From Valencia hispanica (Eukaryota; Chordata; Actinopteri; Cyprinodontiformes; Valenciidae): DNA of 64,000 nt. Position 1 is the stretch's first letter, and the number at the start of each line of letters is the position of its first letter. Both the position numbers and the translations under genes were made by a program. Where the stretch lies: NCBI GenBank assembly GCA_963556495.2, contig OY747700.1:8645020-8709019 (forward strand), written 5' to 3'. Shown here piece after piece: positions 11,220 to 23,290 of this stretch. Under the pieces are notes generated by a model. It searched no databases. It was not told the origin of the DNA and saw only the letters and a program-made list of their open reading frames with translations.

Positions 11220-11733
11220 TGTCATGTTGCGAGGTTAGGGAGGACCCAAATGCAGCAGAGTAACGTCAAAAAAGGATTTAATAAAAAAAAAACACAAGGA
11301 AGGGGAACTTACAAAACTCAGGAGGATACAGGCAGCAAAAAGGGAAAACCAGGAACCAGGATGGGCAACAACGAGGGCAGGAACCGGCAAGGGAAGAACG
11401 ACAGACGAACCAGCAAGTTGTGACTGAAAGAGGACCGTATTTATACTGAGGGAGGAGAGTGAAGAGTGAAGCAGAGAAGGAGCAGGACCAATTAAGGGAA
11501 GCGGTTGCAGCTGAGAGGGCTTGAGCAGGTGGAAATTATCAGCTGGGAGAGGAGGTGAAGTGGCTGGGAGACAGAAAACCAGAATGATCTCAGGAACTAA
11601 TTAAAGACAAGACTACAGGGAAACCAGAAAGTACAGAAATCACAGGGAAGGACACTAGGAATAAACTAACATAAAAAATGAAAGAAAATAAGGAAAGTAA
11701 CCAACAAAAGACAAACACCTAGGAACCATGACA
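11220..11733 (-). mobile_element. Solo LTR (LTR retrotransposon), minus orientation
   Basis: The 514-bp unit begins tgtcatg and ends catgaca, with TG...CA termini, and is flanked by a perfect 5-bp duplication GCAGC (11215-11219 and 11734-11738). Read on the - strand it has a TATA-like agtataaatacgg and, downstream, an attaaatcc polyadenylation-like word, in the order expected for an LTR. No internal coding region accompanies it, so it is a solo LTR. A 5-bp duplication fits Gypsy-type elements, but the family cannot be fixed. Confidence 0.65.
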
Positions 11734-11879
11734 GCAGCAATGAAGCTAAGATAACTAATCTAGCGAGTGAAACACAAAGAATTCACAAAAATGTTAAGTA
11801 CACCAGCAGAAAATGTGTTTTAATGTGTTTGTGTGTTAGAATAACTCAGAAAGGCCTCAGTACAGACCAATTATAACAA

Positions 11880-12943
11880 TTCAACAGCTGAGGTGCATCT
11901 TTATTCAGATGATGCCATACGTTATGCAGATGATACTCCGCTCTACATTACAATGTCACCAGGTGACTTTGAACCCATCCAAACCCTAAGTAAATGCATC
12001 AAGCAAATCAATGGATGGATGTGTCATAACTTTCTCCAGCTTAACAGAAACAAAACGGAAGTAGTTATTTTTTGACCTAAAGAGGAACGAACAACAGTCA
12101 GCACACAGCTTCAGTTAATACAACTAGAAACTACTGATCAGGCCCCAAATCTAGGTGTAGTTATGGACTCAGACCTGAACCTCCAGGGTCACATAAAGGC
12201 AACAACAACTTCAGCCTTCTATCACCTGAAGAACATTTCTAGGATTAAAGGACTGATGTCGCAACAGGACCTAAAAAAACTCATCCATGCGTTTATCTTT
12301 AGTCGGATTGATTACTGCAACAGCATCTTCACAGGTCTGCCTAAAAAGTCAATTAGACAGCTGCAGCTGATCCAGAACGCTGCTGCTCGTGTTCCTCACT
12401 AGAACCAGGAAAGTAGAGCACATCACCCCAGTTCTAAAGTCCTTACACTGGCTCCCTGTAGCTCAGAGAATAGACTTCTAAATACTTTTACTAGTTTATT
12501 AATCATTGAATGGCTTCGCACCAAAGTATGTTGAAGATCTACTGTTACTATACCAACCCACCAGACCACTCTGGTCCTCTATCCCTAGAATTAGAACCAA
12601 ACACGGAGAAGCAGCTTTCAGTTTCTATGCTTGTCTAATCTGGAACAAACTTCCAGACAACTGACAAAGCTGCTGAAACACCGAGTTCTTTTAAATCACA
12701 ACTAAAAATGTATCTGTTTAGAGCTGCCTTTGAGTAACGCTTTCATGTATCGTATGTTTTGTGTATGCACAATCTTTATTGCCATTTTTACTTTATCCTA
12801 AATTCATGTATTGTTTTTACGTGTCATATGCTCTGTGTGTGTTTTATGCTTTATTACTATTTTTACTTTATCCCTTAACTATGCAAAGCACCTTGAATTA
12901 CCTTGTTGAAAGTGTGCTATACAAATAAAATTGCCTTGCCTTT
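11880..12943 (+). pseudogene. L2 LINE, reverse transcriptase C-terminal half and 3-prime end
   Basis: Open pieces at 11893-12075 and 12163-12402 carry RYADDT, the catalytic YxDD box of reverse transcriptase, then [25 protein letters not shown] and the LIQNAAARV stretch, which are typical of L2-clade LINEs. The frame is broken by stops at about 12076 and 12403. It ends with the L2 3-prime block (aaagtgtgctatacaaataaaa) and a short TTGCC tail near 12943. The 5-prime half is missing. The stretch at 12455-12480 is an uninterrupted version of the site where Rex3 inserted into another L2 copy. Confidence 0.8.
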
Positions 12944-14111
12944 ACTCCGATGGCCCTTCTGTTGCTGCAGGCACCAGTGAATGGCTTAAAGTTATTTCTT
13001 GGTGTGAACAAAAATGTAATTCATGTATTTTTTCTCCAGAAACCAATCCCATATCTCAGTTGATCTTGTGGATTTTTACCTAGGAGAGACCTTATCAGGG
13101 TACAATTGGGACAAAACTGCAGTTTCTCACTTGGTTTCAGCATTAACTGGCTTGCATTGTTTATGGGGGAAATTCTGATTAGGACATCCCTACAGAAGAC
13201 TAGCAGCTTGTCTGTTGCATTTTATTATTTGCTTCAATAATTTGCACATTTTTGTTATTAAAATAGGTCACCCCATGCAGTTAAATCAGTCCTCTGAATT
13301 ATCCCTAAAAATAGTCAACTTCAAAAGCCATTCCCCTCTTTGCTTTCAGCTGCACAAACACCATTTCGATACGCTTTGACTATATCTACGTTATAAAGGC
13401 ATCACATCTAAATCTTACACAGCAGCATCCAGGTGGCACAACACTGGATAGAAAGACCTAAAAATGGAAAGTTCCAGGTTAAACTCTGATGTGTTCTTGA
13501 ATTGGAAACCTAACTCCTGCTGTTAAGCATCACTAGCCCGCTGTGGATGAAGCATCAGTTAAATTTAGGAGATGTAAATGAAAATCTGCAGGTAGCGCAA
13601 GGCCCTGTTTTAAGCAGAGCTGCAAAGAGTCGTGTAGCATTCAAGGACGGAGTGTGCATGCTAACACAGCCCTGAATGCTGACCAGACTTTAAACGACTG
13701 ACCGACCCATCAACTGCAGGAATGAAAAATGATCTTGTGTTGGTTTTAAACCTTCTGAAATGAGACTCGTAAGCTAACATATTTGGGTCATTCTGATCAC
13801 CTGAGCGTAAAGCGTTTAAAAGTAAAATAAATATTCAGAAATTTGCAATTTTATTGATAAACAAATTTCTCTGGTTTAGATCCCACATATGCAGTAATGT
13901 CTACACTTATGGCACCTCAGTTAAAAATGTATCCCAAAAATTTTTTTTATTATTTATCTGCAGGATTAAAAGTTCACACGGATTTACTTTTTAGATTCAA
14001 CCTTTATTCAGCTAAATATAATAAAATATAAAATAATGTTTTTTTTTCAAACTCAAAACTATTAGCACCCATAACATCAGTCCACACCTACTTGTCCTTG
14101 CAGGGTCACAG
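12944..14111. other. Intergenic, nothing recognised
   Basis: This AT-rich non-coding sequence lies between galnt17 and caln1. I see no gene, tandem repeat or identifiable element. Confidence 0.5.
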
Positions 14112-14877
14112 GGGGACTGGTGTCTATTTCCAGGGCTGGACTGGGACCAAAAAGTGTGCGTTGTATTGTTTTAATAAACACAGTTTTAAAAAGCGCAGCA
14201 GTCTACACTACTCACCGAGTTGCTTATCGTGGGCAAATGGCCACAGCAGGGCCGGATTATGTTGGCAGGGGCCCCTGGGCACAAAATGTTCAAAGGGCCC
14301 CCTCGCCGCTAAAAAAATAATATAATTTAAATAGGATTTTCACCACAGTCTTGTAAAACTACATTGCTCATCTGAGGGCAACAATATCAAAACACAACAC
14401 AGTGGTGTAACTCCCTTGCCTATGTAAACACATCCTGCTTGATCTCACCTCCACCAGGCCAGGACCACAATTCAGATTGTTCCATAACTTAATCACAAAA
14501 ACTCACTCATACTCGTTAATTTTTCTTTCCTGTCTCTCCTCTCCTCTCTCAAAGCGCTCCTTCAGTTCTTTTTCTTCTCAGCTCTCCAATGCTGCCCTTC
14601 TGTGTTTCTGTCTGTCTTCCCCCTACTTTTCTTTTTCTTTTATTGATAAAAAATAGTCCAATCAGTTTAAGTAAACTTACTCAAACTTTAAAGCATTTGA
14701 TCATAAATGGAAAATGAATGCAAAGTAAAATCAAATGATTTTCCTTTTACATAATAATGTGTTTAATAAACCTGTATCTGTATCTCTAAACTCCCGTTTC
14801 TCCATCCTCCTCTACTGTCTTTTTCCTCCTCCTCTCCTGTTTTTCATAAGTAAAACCATGAGAACGTGGCTCTTGTC

Positions 14878-15113
14878 TAGGAATGCACAATGTATTGACA
14901 CCAACATCGGTATCTGCCAATGTTAGTCATTTTTTAACATATTGTATTGGTCCGATAAGTAAAACTGAGGCAATATTAAAAATCACTATTTATTTCTATC
15001 TTTGTAAGAAATTAATGTAATATTTATAACATTGTAAATAATAGTTATTGGCCATAAGAGCAATAATATCAAATATCTGTATTGCCGCAAATGTTTTGAT
15101 CGCTGCATCCCTA
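14878..15113. mobile_element. hAT-type MITE
   Basis: The unit begins taggaatgcac and ends tgcatcccta, giving imperfect terminal inverted repeats. Flanks ctcttgtc (14870-14877) and cttttgac (15114-15121) agree at six of eight positions, as expected for an aged 8-bp hAT duplication. The left interior contains an atcggtatctgcc block typical of this fish family. Confidence 0.6.
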
Positions 15114-16699
15114 CTTTTGACTCTGTCCTCCATGATGTGCTGCCCCAGCCTTTCTGTCCATCTCTTTATGAGTTCACTAAGAAAATGACCAAACTGACAG
15201 ATGAATGCCAACAAAGTGAACACTATGTGCTGATCCAAGTAATTCATCATCACCACAGAAACCTCTTTCACCTAAAAACTGACTGACAGCAACGACCCGC
15301 CTGAGCAGAACCTCCCCCCAGTACCGCGTCTCTCCCTCCAGCTGGTCCAGTTTAGCTCTCTGTCCTGCTAGCAGTGGCCGATGCTAGCAGCACTGATGCA
15401 ATGATCAGAGCTTTCCTCATGGTCACACACGCATTCCGAGTGTTTCCAGTCAGAGAAACCACTAATGTACTGGTTTTATTTGCTCCAAATAAGATGCGGG
15501 GGAAACAAAAGACATTAGCCTACCTGTAGTGGTCGGTGAACATGTGATCCAGTCTGAAGAAAGTTTTTCTCCACTTGGGAAGTGAGAGCAGATCATTAGG
15601 TTTGGCTCACTTTACCGCCCAAACCTCGATCACGGGGTGAAGCTGGATATCTGGTCGCCCGATTATGAAAAGCAGCAGCTCCACCATCGATAACAACAGC
15701 GTAAGCATTTACGTTATCTGTCCCCCACAATGCTGCGTCCCACAGCGGATAAACCCAGTCTGAGCTGCTGCTGCTACAGCTAGCCTCAGGTTGTGACACT
15801 GTGGCCCCCACAGTGTCACATTTCCCATCTTGAAGTGAGATTTGATGTCAAAGAAACTGCTAAAGACGTCTTTTAAAATGTTTTATGAAATGTACTGTTC
15901 ATACAAATACACAATTATGCCTTTAGTAAGAGCATATATCCATGTAGAATTAAGACCTCAAGTGGCACAGAGGGAGACAGAAAGCAGAGTTGAGGTCAGT
16001 TATACTGGATCAATCTGATAATAATAATTTGTATCATTATTACATACATCCCAAAATAATGTCATTATATTATATATTGTGTTTATTTTAAATATAAGAC
16101 TGTGACCTATGGGAAAATAAAAGTAGATATTATAAAGTCAAAGCTGCATGTGCTTAAACTACATGTGTAGGCCTACTCAATAAGCAGACAAACAACTCCA
16201 CTGTGTGTAGACAGATGTGAAGCCTAAAGGTGAAGTGCTACAACATCTTTAATACCTTTTCACAACAGAAATAGAGACCACCATCTAAAAATCAAATGTA
16301 AAAAAATAAATTGTGACTAAGTCGCATAATGTAAAATCAACTTTAAAACTAAATTTTTCCATTAAAATAATCATATTAAATCTGAATTGTCTAATTATCC
16401 TGCATTACTTTGGGGTGACTGAGTCACATTAAGTGAAAGTTGATGATACTTTTCCTCATCTCTACAGCCAATGGGCCGCTGCGGTCGATATGTAAATTGA
16501 TAATATGGTTCTATTTAAATTATTACAGCGCCTGGTATGCCTGTCCATAACAGTCACTGCCCTTCAACTCTGGGCTAATATGTTGTCACAGGTTTTCAGT
16601 GATTTAGGTCACACCACATTCAATGAGAAAACATTTTGTACTTTGTTTTAGCCATGTCTCAAAATGTAGCCTAGCCAGCCCCAGGCTAATGTTACTTAC

Positions 16700-16874
16700 C
16701 ATGTATGTCTCCACTTGCACGTCTCGCGCCGCAGCAGCACCTGCTGGGGTGGCGACCCCGGCACCAAATAGGTCTGTCAGCTTTGAACATTTAGCAGCTT
16801 CCACCTCCAGAGACTTCAGCTTTTTTAGTCCCAGTTTTTCAGCGCCACCTGGGCGTTTTTTTATGGTTCTCCAT
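16700..16874 (-). pseudogene. First exon of a TTF-finger hAT transposase (ZMYM1-like)
   Basis: On the - strand an ATG at 16872-16874 is followed by a lysine-rich start, then RPGGAEKL, LKKLKSLEVEAAKCSKL and TDLFG. This resembles the N-terminus of fish TTF-type zinc-finger hAT transposases, often annotated as ZMYM1-like. The exon ends TACATG|GTAAGT, a strong splice donor. One base is gained or lost in the A-run just after the start, so the frame shifts and the copy is not functional as read. The zinc finger and the catalytic RNase H-like domain are not found downstream. Confidence 0.5.
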
Positions 16875-17223
16875 TTTCAGCTCAGCAGCAGCCCGTCCCG
16901 CCACTCTGGCACATGCCATGAGGTCCTGCCCACCCTGGTTTGTGTTGTGATTAACAGCACTGTCAGGGCTCTCTGAACCTGTCAGTCCATGATTGACAAT
17001 GAAAACCATAGACCACTAATCTGTGTCGATGCTGGCAACACACTGCTAGCCCTCTGTAGCCAATTGGCCGGCCCAATTGGAGGGAATTTAGAGAGAGAGA
17101 GAAACAATTTAGAAAGGCCATCATGTTTTTGGAATGTCGGAGAAAGTAGGAAAATCCGCACAAGTCTGTATTTCTACCCATATTGGGCCTTTATATTGTC
17201 TTCCATTAATTTTAATAGCTGCA

Positions 17224-17336
17224 TTCATGCCTAACCCAAACCCTTACCTTAACCATTACCAGTTTATTCCTAACCCTAACCTTAACCGAAACATAATTCA
17301 CACCATACCTCTAAACCTAAACCCTAACCCAAAAAA
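17224..17336 (+). repeat. Degenerate telomere-like CCTAAC repeat
   Basis: The interval contains many cctaaccc, cttaacc and aaaccctaaccc words without a regular period. It looks like a short interstitial, degenerate telomere-like tract, not a chromosome end. Confidence 0.6.
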
Positions 17337-17389
17337 AGGGGATCCACCATATTAGGACCGGGCTTTGGTCCCTATAAGGTCCATCGGTC

Positions 17390-17525
17390 TTCAGAAGGTT
17401 AGCGAATATGCCAGAGAACGTCCTAAATAGGATGGCTAAATGAAGGACGGAGAGAACATGCAAAGGCCCCAGGTCAGGATTTGAACCCAGAAACCTCTTA
17501 TTGCAGCACTAGCAAATGCATCAAT
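17390..17525. repeat. Interspersed repeat fragment (SINE-like)
   Basis: The agagaacatgcaaaggcccc...ggatttgaacccagaa...gcagcactagc order matches the right part of the common fish repeat present at 38960-39270. The left part is absent. Confidence 0.4.
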
Positions 17526-18379
17526 AACAATTCCCAGTGAACAAATGTAGTTTATTGTATACTATACTATTTAGATGTCAGTTTTTTTGTTGATCGGAGT
17601 TCGGACGAGTCTAGAAGATTTTAAGTCTTGGTCTAACACTTTTGGTTTTCCTAGAAAATAAGACGAGACACAGATGTCCACTGCTCTCACTGGACACTTG
17701 GCTGGACAAGTAACAAAGAAAGAACAAGTTGAATTTTGGAGAAGTACATTGATCAGGGGTGGAACTGTGCATGCATTCAGTACAAATGTGTACCGAACGA
17801 ATACAGCTGTTTTCACAACACATGCATTGTTTATGTGCAGAACTCAGAGCGCAGTGCAATGTTCTGCAGCACAACTTTACAAAGTGACACCAAAACAAAA
17901 CAGAAAGGACTCTCAACTATCACTTAACTCTGCTATTTGAGAACATTAATGGTTTCTCATGCAGCTAGAGTAGCGAACACATCTTTCAACAGCAATAAGG
18001 TCCATAACACGCTCTGCACTGAACTGAATGACTCACCTGAAACAATGTCAAGCTGAACGTAAACATCCCTGATACTAGAGAAAAACCAGCTGACGTCAAC
18101 ATGGCTACCAGTAGCATCTAATCAACCCAAACTCCTTATTTTGTATAAAACACAAGTCAGTGGAATCCCTGTTGAATAGATGGGATTTTCTCAACTGCTG
18201 CCTATGCTGCATTCAAGTAAAGCTGGAAGACTAGGCTGTCGAAATATCAAAACGACTCCAAAGTGACATGAGCATGTTTTATTCTCAAATATGGGCTAAG
18301 TATTATTTAAACATTTCCAATCATTAACACAGAATGTTTGCAAGTGATTATATTGTGTCCTACTCTGGCTATGTCTGCT
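17526..18379. other. Intergenic, possible hAT-related piece
   Basis: The part around 17755-17810 (gtacaaatgtgtaccgaacgaatac) resembles the interior of a fish hAT family whose end is seen at 47205. Otherwise nothing is recognised. Confidence 0.3.
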
Positions 18380-18490
18380 TGTGCTATTTTATTTATAAAA
18401 AGAATCCAATCAAATCTCCAGTCAGTTCTATGCTTTCAACCTTTTTAACTTATAGAACATAATAAAATCAAATTAATTTCAGGAATTGAA
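18380..18490 (-). repeat. Unclassified dispersed repeat, copy 1
   Basis: Its reverse complement reads aactgactggagatttgattgg preceded by ttttattatgttctata, matching 41905-42155 and 47330-47550. No coding capacity is seen. Confidence 0.5.
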
Positions 18491-20894
18491 AGGAAAGAAT
18501 TCAGGAAAATAGTCTTTGCCTAATGCTGATCAAAGTGAAAAGAAAAGAAAAGAAAGTCATATGCACATTTATTTTTCTTGATTCCAGTGTACTGAAAACG
18601 CACTGAACTGTGATTTCTGTGTTCTGTTACTCCCTCACATCAATGGAAAGGAGTCATCAACTCTCCATTGCCACCAATGTATGGTATCCACATGCCAGGA
18701 AAAAGTTCCCCCTGTCCCACCATAACAAACCTAAACATGGGGAGTAGGCTAACTTCTGTTAGGGACTTTACCTGGAACTTTGTCCTTTAAACTCTTAAAC
18801 AACAACCCCTCCAGTTTGGTCTGGTGTAAATCTTAGGAGGAATATGTGGAAAATCATCTTTGTGCCCACTATGAAGCATGGTGCAGGATATGTAATTCTC
18901 TGGGCCTGTTAGGGAACCTTGTAAGGCCTAATTCATGGCTCGCTGGTCTATCTACTGTCCGCTCTACTGTGTAGAAATAATGTATCGTCTGTGACCGCAT
19001 TGACTCTGCGTGCCAACAGCCAAACGAACAGATAATGAAAACAACAGGTGAGATAATGAGCAGAGGAAAACAACCACAACGTGTGTTCTTAAAGAAATAC
19101 AGCGTGGGAAGAGTCTCATATTTTCCCCATTTAGGTTATTTGTCTCTCAGATAGTGTGAGGACACAAAACTGCACTGATTTACTGGTGAAGAACCAATTT
19201 ATTCATCCTTTTCTCTTCTTTTCTTGTCTGTAGACACTTTCCAAACTGTAAAATTGCCCCCTCTGAGGGTAGACTGAATCTTTGAGTGAAACACTGAATC
19301 TAAAGGAGTATGCAAACAGGCATGTTCATGTGGACACAGTCCAAGCAGCTCATGAACACTGAGAAGTGCTCAGACCTTTAGACTGCTTGGCATCATGACT
19401 TCTGTGAAATACTGGGACATTTTAAATAAAAATGAATGAAAAAAAAAACAACAGATAATTTACCAGGAATAACCTTATACTGAGAGCATGAAAGTGAAGC
19501 ACCAATCGTGATTTTAGTGCTACCAGAGGAGCAAAATGACCTCTTGGGGGATCTTAAACATACAGCCTGAGATGAAAAACCAAACCATCATTAGCATAAA
19601 GAGGAACGGGAGTTTGTGAGCAGATGGCACGCTGTTATGATCGGAGCAATGCTGAGACAATCTGTCTTTACATGATGACAAAAACTGTGAAGCAGAGTTC
19701 GATCAGGTCAGGAAAACCAAACACCAGTTTAAATCCCACTTTAGAGCGAATTTATCGAATGATCTTTTACAGAAGATCCCCCACCCCCCCACCCCACAAC
19801 TTTGAAATTGAATCAAACAAACAAGTTATTCTACAATGAAAACGTTATGTTTTTATGATAATTATACTAAAAATTGTTAATCATACTCTTGATTTGGAAA
19901 TAAACACAGCAACTCCTGTACTTCAGAGTCTAATAGCACCCTCTTGTGGTCGTACATCATGAATTCAAGGCTTCACATTTAACAGACTGCATGGTTGGTG
20001 TGAGTAAATAAAATATTAAGGAAGGAAGGAAGGAGGAAAAACCTAAACGTAATATCCTGTCATTTTAACCAACTTTAAAACAAAAAAAGCAGATAGTGCA
20101 CAGAACCTTGCCGTTTTTACTCTTAATGGGAATACATGTATAGTTTTCACATGAAAAAGAGAACATCCTGCTGTCAAAGAATTTTTTTTTTAATTTTAAG
20201 TTTAGATTATAAATTAAGGAGGAAGCACCTCTCTACCTCTGGTAGCCAATATTTTACATGTGGTTTTTGAAGCTTATTAATAAAGCAAACTACATTTCTG
20301 ATGTAAAAATGTAATAATTAAGAATGCCACAGAAGCTGATAAAGAAATCTAGAAATTTACAAATGGAAATGTGTGGATTTATTAAATCTTTTAAGTATTT
20401 TGTTTGCAGCCCATGAATGAGAATTAACTAATTCAAAGCTAAAGTACAAAATATATTATTTTTTAACCTTTTTAACTAACAGCTTCTTCCTGCACATCTG
20501 CTTCTCTTTCACCTGCATTTTATCCTTCAATTAATTTCACACTAACGATTAAACCTGTTGATTAACACCTGTTAATAAAATGTGATTTAACTCAAATTCA
20601 TCCAATATAAGTGGTTGATGAGAACTTGCATAACTCCGGTCAAACTGAATTGCTGGTCGCCTAACATCCCAGACACTCGGAGTAAATGTTTGAAGGAAAG
20701 GCAACTCTATTTCACTGTGCATGGAAATGTTCAAAATTAAAGCACCACTGGAAATAAGTCATCGACACCTTGTCCAAGAGTGTTGACATAAATGTAACGG
20801 TTGAAGCAAAAATATGTGTATTAGGTATATATCCTGTGAGGTGTGTTTTTTTTTTACCTCCAGACAGTTAAAATTGATAGGCTTCTGACTCCTG
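18491..20894. other. Intergenic, nothing recognised
   Basis: A short (GAAAA)n-like run lies near 18537-18556 and a C-rich run near 19781-19793. No gene or element was identified. Confidence 0.5.
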
Positions 20895-21285
20895 CAGGCT
20901 AAACCAGAGGTCGCACTAGAATGTCGTTGTTGTCGGTCATTTTGACTGACAGGGTAAAAAAAAAAAAAAAAAGCCGGGTCATAATCTATTTTTTACCTGG
21001 TAATTTTTTTTTATGAGGACATATACAGTAGTATTTAATTTTCATTAATTTTAATTAATATTCAATTCGAACAAACTGAACAGAGAATCCACATCGTGCC
21101 ATCCCACATCGAGCAGATCAACTTTTGAAAATAAATCTTTATATCAAAGATAACCTTATAACTTCAGTACTTTAGTCCCGGAGAATGTTAAATGTTGACA
21201 AAAACAGTGATTTGTTTTATATTGTGGTATGTATCGCTGTAGACTAATATGATCGTGACAGAATTTGTTTTCAATATCGCCCACC
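20895..21285. mobile_element. hAT-like terminal fragment
   Basis: The start carries cagaggtcgcactagaatgtcg and a ggtcattttgactgacagggt block, which is the reverse complement of the right ends at about 10612 (ttggtcaaaattacg) and 44715 (ccctgtcagtcaaaatgac). It is followed by an A-run and AT-rich sequence. Only the end of the family is preserved. Confidence 0.4.
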
Positions 21286-22904
21286 CCTATTATAAACCAT
21301 TAATCATTATTTTATTTTTTGTGTGAAATAAAAAATATTTGCTTTTTCAAGAGGTCAACCCTTAAATGATCCAAAGTGAAAGATCTACGTAAGCTTCCCA
21401 AGTGAGGACAAGTTTTCTGAATGCCTTTGTAGAAAATCTGATGTAAAAATACAACAAAAAACACACTTAAAAAAAGATTTTTATTGCAACAATTATTTGT
21501 TTTGAGTTGATAGATTTCCGTATTTACAAGATTATAATTATTATGCCTCTGATAAATAGTATGACTGAAAGTCATCCTTTAGTCTGTTTAAATATTGCAC
21601 GTGCAGTAAGTACAGTATGTGCTTGTCTAATAGATCATCTAATCTGTCCAGTTATATAATGTACAAAATTACACAAGAGAATTAAGAAGTGGGAACTATC
21701 CATCATGCTACTGAAGAGACTCTAGAAGTACATCAGTGATGGAGACATGCAATCCTTCTGCAGAGTCTCATTACGGCAAACTGTCATGAGTTTAATTCTT
21801 CAAACCAAATGTAATAAAATCAACTCTTCTTCCTAAATAAAATACTTATAAAACATGTTTGCAGGTTTTTGAGACTATATTGGTGCTCACTTAGTCCCAA
21901 AGGTAGATAAATTAAAACCTTTTACAGGTTCAAAATGATTTTTTCTGCCACAGGCAAGAAATGTATCCCAATAAATATGTTAAATAATGTGTTAGAGACG
22001 TGATCAACCTGTACATTTTAACATTTAGGGTCAACATATTCCAGACAGCTGGGATCCAAGTGTTGAAAAAGTGAAAAATACATACATTTCTGTGAAGAGA
22101 CGACAGCAAGTCAAGTGTGAGTCTTCTTCACCTTTAGATGGCACTACAACACAATCCAACAGCCCCACTTCTCTTTCCATTTGTGTTGGATAACAGGTGC
22201 AAAAACAAACTGAATCAAATGTACATGTTTCTGCCACAAAAATGCCCGTTAGATTTTGTGTTTCCACGTGAAAACAGGGACGACGACTACATTTTGATTT
22301 CCGGTTCCTCTCTGCAGGGTTCTATGGCTTTGGATGGAGGGTTTAGAGCAAACAGACAGGACTTTTACTCTCCGAATCTTCCATGTTTGTGACCAAATAA
22401 ACACCTTTCTGTCTGCCGAGTGTCCTCACTGGACTCCGACCCCCCCCCCCCCAGAGGGCAGAGAGCACCAACAGTCATGCTCACACACACACACAGAAAC
22501 ATCTAACCACACACGTGAAGGGTTGCAGTATTTACATAGGACACAGATTCGATCACATGCAGTTACTGGCGGGGTTTCTGGCCCCTTGAAGTGTTTACAT
22601 TTAAATGAAAGTACAGGAGTTCTGGGCCCGCCTCGGTGAACACAGAGTCATTGAATGCTACGGCGAGTTTGTACACCCCATGGGTTATGTTTCTTTTTAT
22701 GCTGCAAGAACAGAAAAAAAAAGATTGGATACCCAATCTGAAACGAAGTGCACCCCTGTTGGTTCCACAGGATTCTCAATAATAATCGTAGAAAAGCAAC
22801 TATGGCTGCCCATCAATCTGTGAAGGCTCATAAGGTCAATTCCAAATAACAAAGTTTACGATTCTATATAGAAAGAAAATATTCACAAGTGGAAAACATT
22901 TCTA
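21286..22904. other. Intergenic or caln1 3-prime region, nothing recognised
   Basis: AT-rich DNA with a C-run at 22440-22452 and a short CA run near 22481. It could belong to a long caln1 3-prime untranslated region, but the sequence gives no proof. Confidence 0.35.
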
Positions 22905-23290
22905 ACTGCTTTAGAGGGATTATCTGTGTATCATCACAGTGAATGTGGGTGCAACCTAGCTGGAGAAAGCTTTACACAGCTCTGCTTCCCATTATTATTT
23001 GCGGTTATCTTGCAGTTGCAGTGTTGGTTAGCGATGTTGGCGTGTTTGTTAGCCAAGGCTTACCTGATATGAAGTGATCTGTTGCAGTTTTAATCATCTG
23101 CTCAATCCGGTCGCTGTATCTGATAGCTTGCAACCAAAGACGTCTTTCGTTTGCCTTGAAAGGTGCGTGTCGATGGAATTCTATAGAATTTGCACGTTTT
23201 GCTGTTTTTATCAAAGTGATTTGTGCAACCAATAGCACAACAAGCTATGATCCCGTTTCTCTCTGCAGATGACACGCGCAGTAGAGCAGG
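22905..23290. mobile_element. Non-autonomous hAT relative of 31451-32419
   Basis: Blocks such as agagggattat, cttgcag-tgcagtgttggttagc, gtttgttagccaaggctta and cgcgcagtagagcagggagtgac recur in the same order inside the hAT element at 31451-32419. The terminal repeats of that family are not visible here, so this is a partial copy. Confidence 0.55.

Larger units (their letters stand above)
14112..17100 (-). mobile_element. hAT element(s) with TTF-finger transposase start
   Basis: The left side has two motifs often seen at fish hAT ends (cagggctggactgggacc at 14132 and cagggccggatta at 14246). On the right, a - strand exon at 16700-16874 encodes the N-terminus of a TTF-finger hAT transposase. 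A 236-bp MITE (14878-15113) is nested inside. The rest of the transposase is not readable, and the right terminus is not defined. Confidence 0.45.

Noticed and set aside
16623..16976. 117-codon + frame
   Set aside because: It is the antisense of the hAT transposase exon at 16700-16874 and has no known domain.
17224..17336. True telomere
   Set aside because: The repeats are degenerate, short and internal, with ordinary sequence on both sides.
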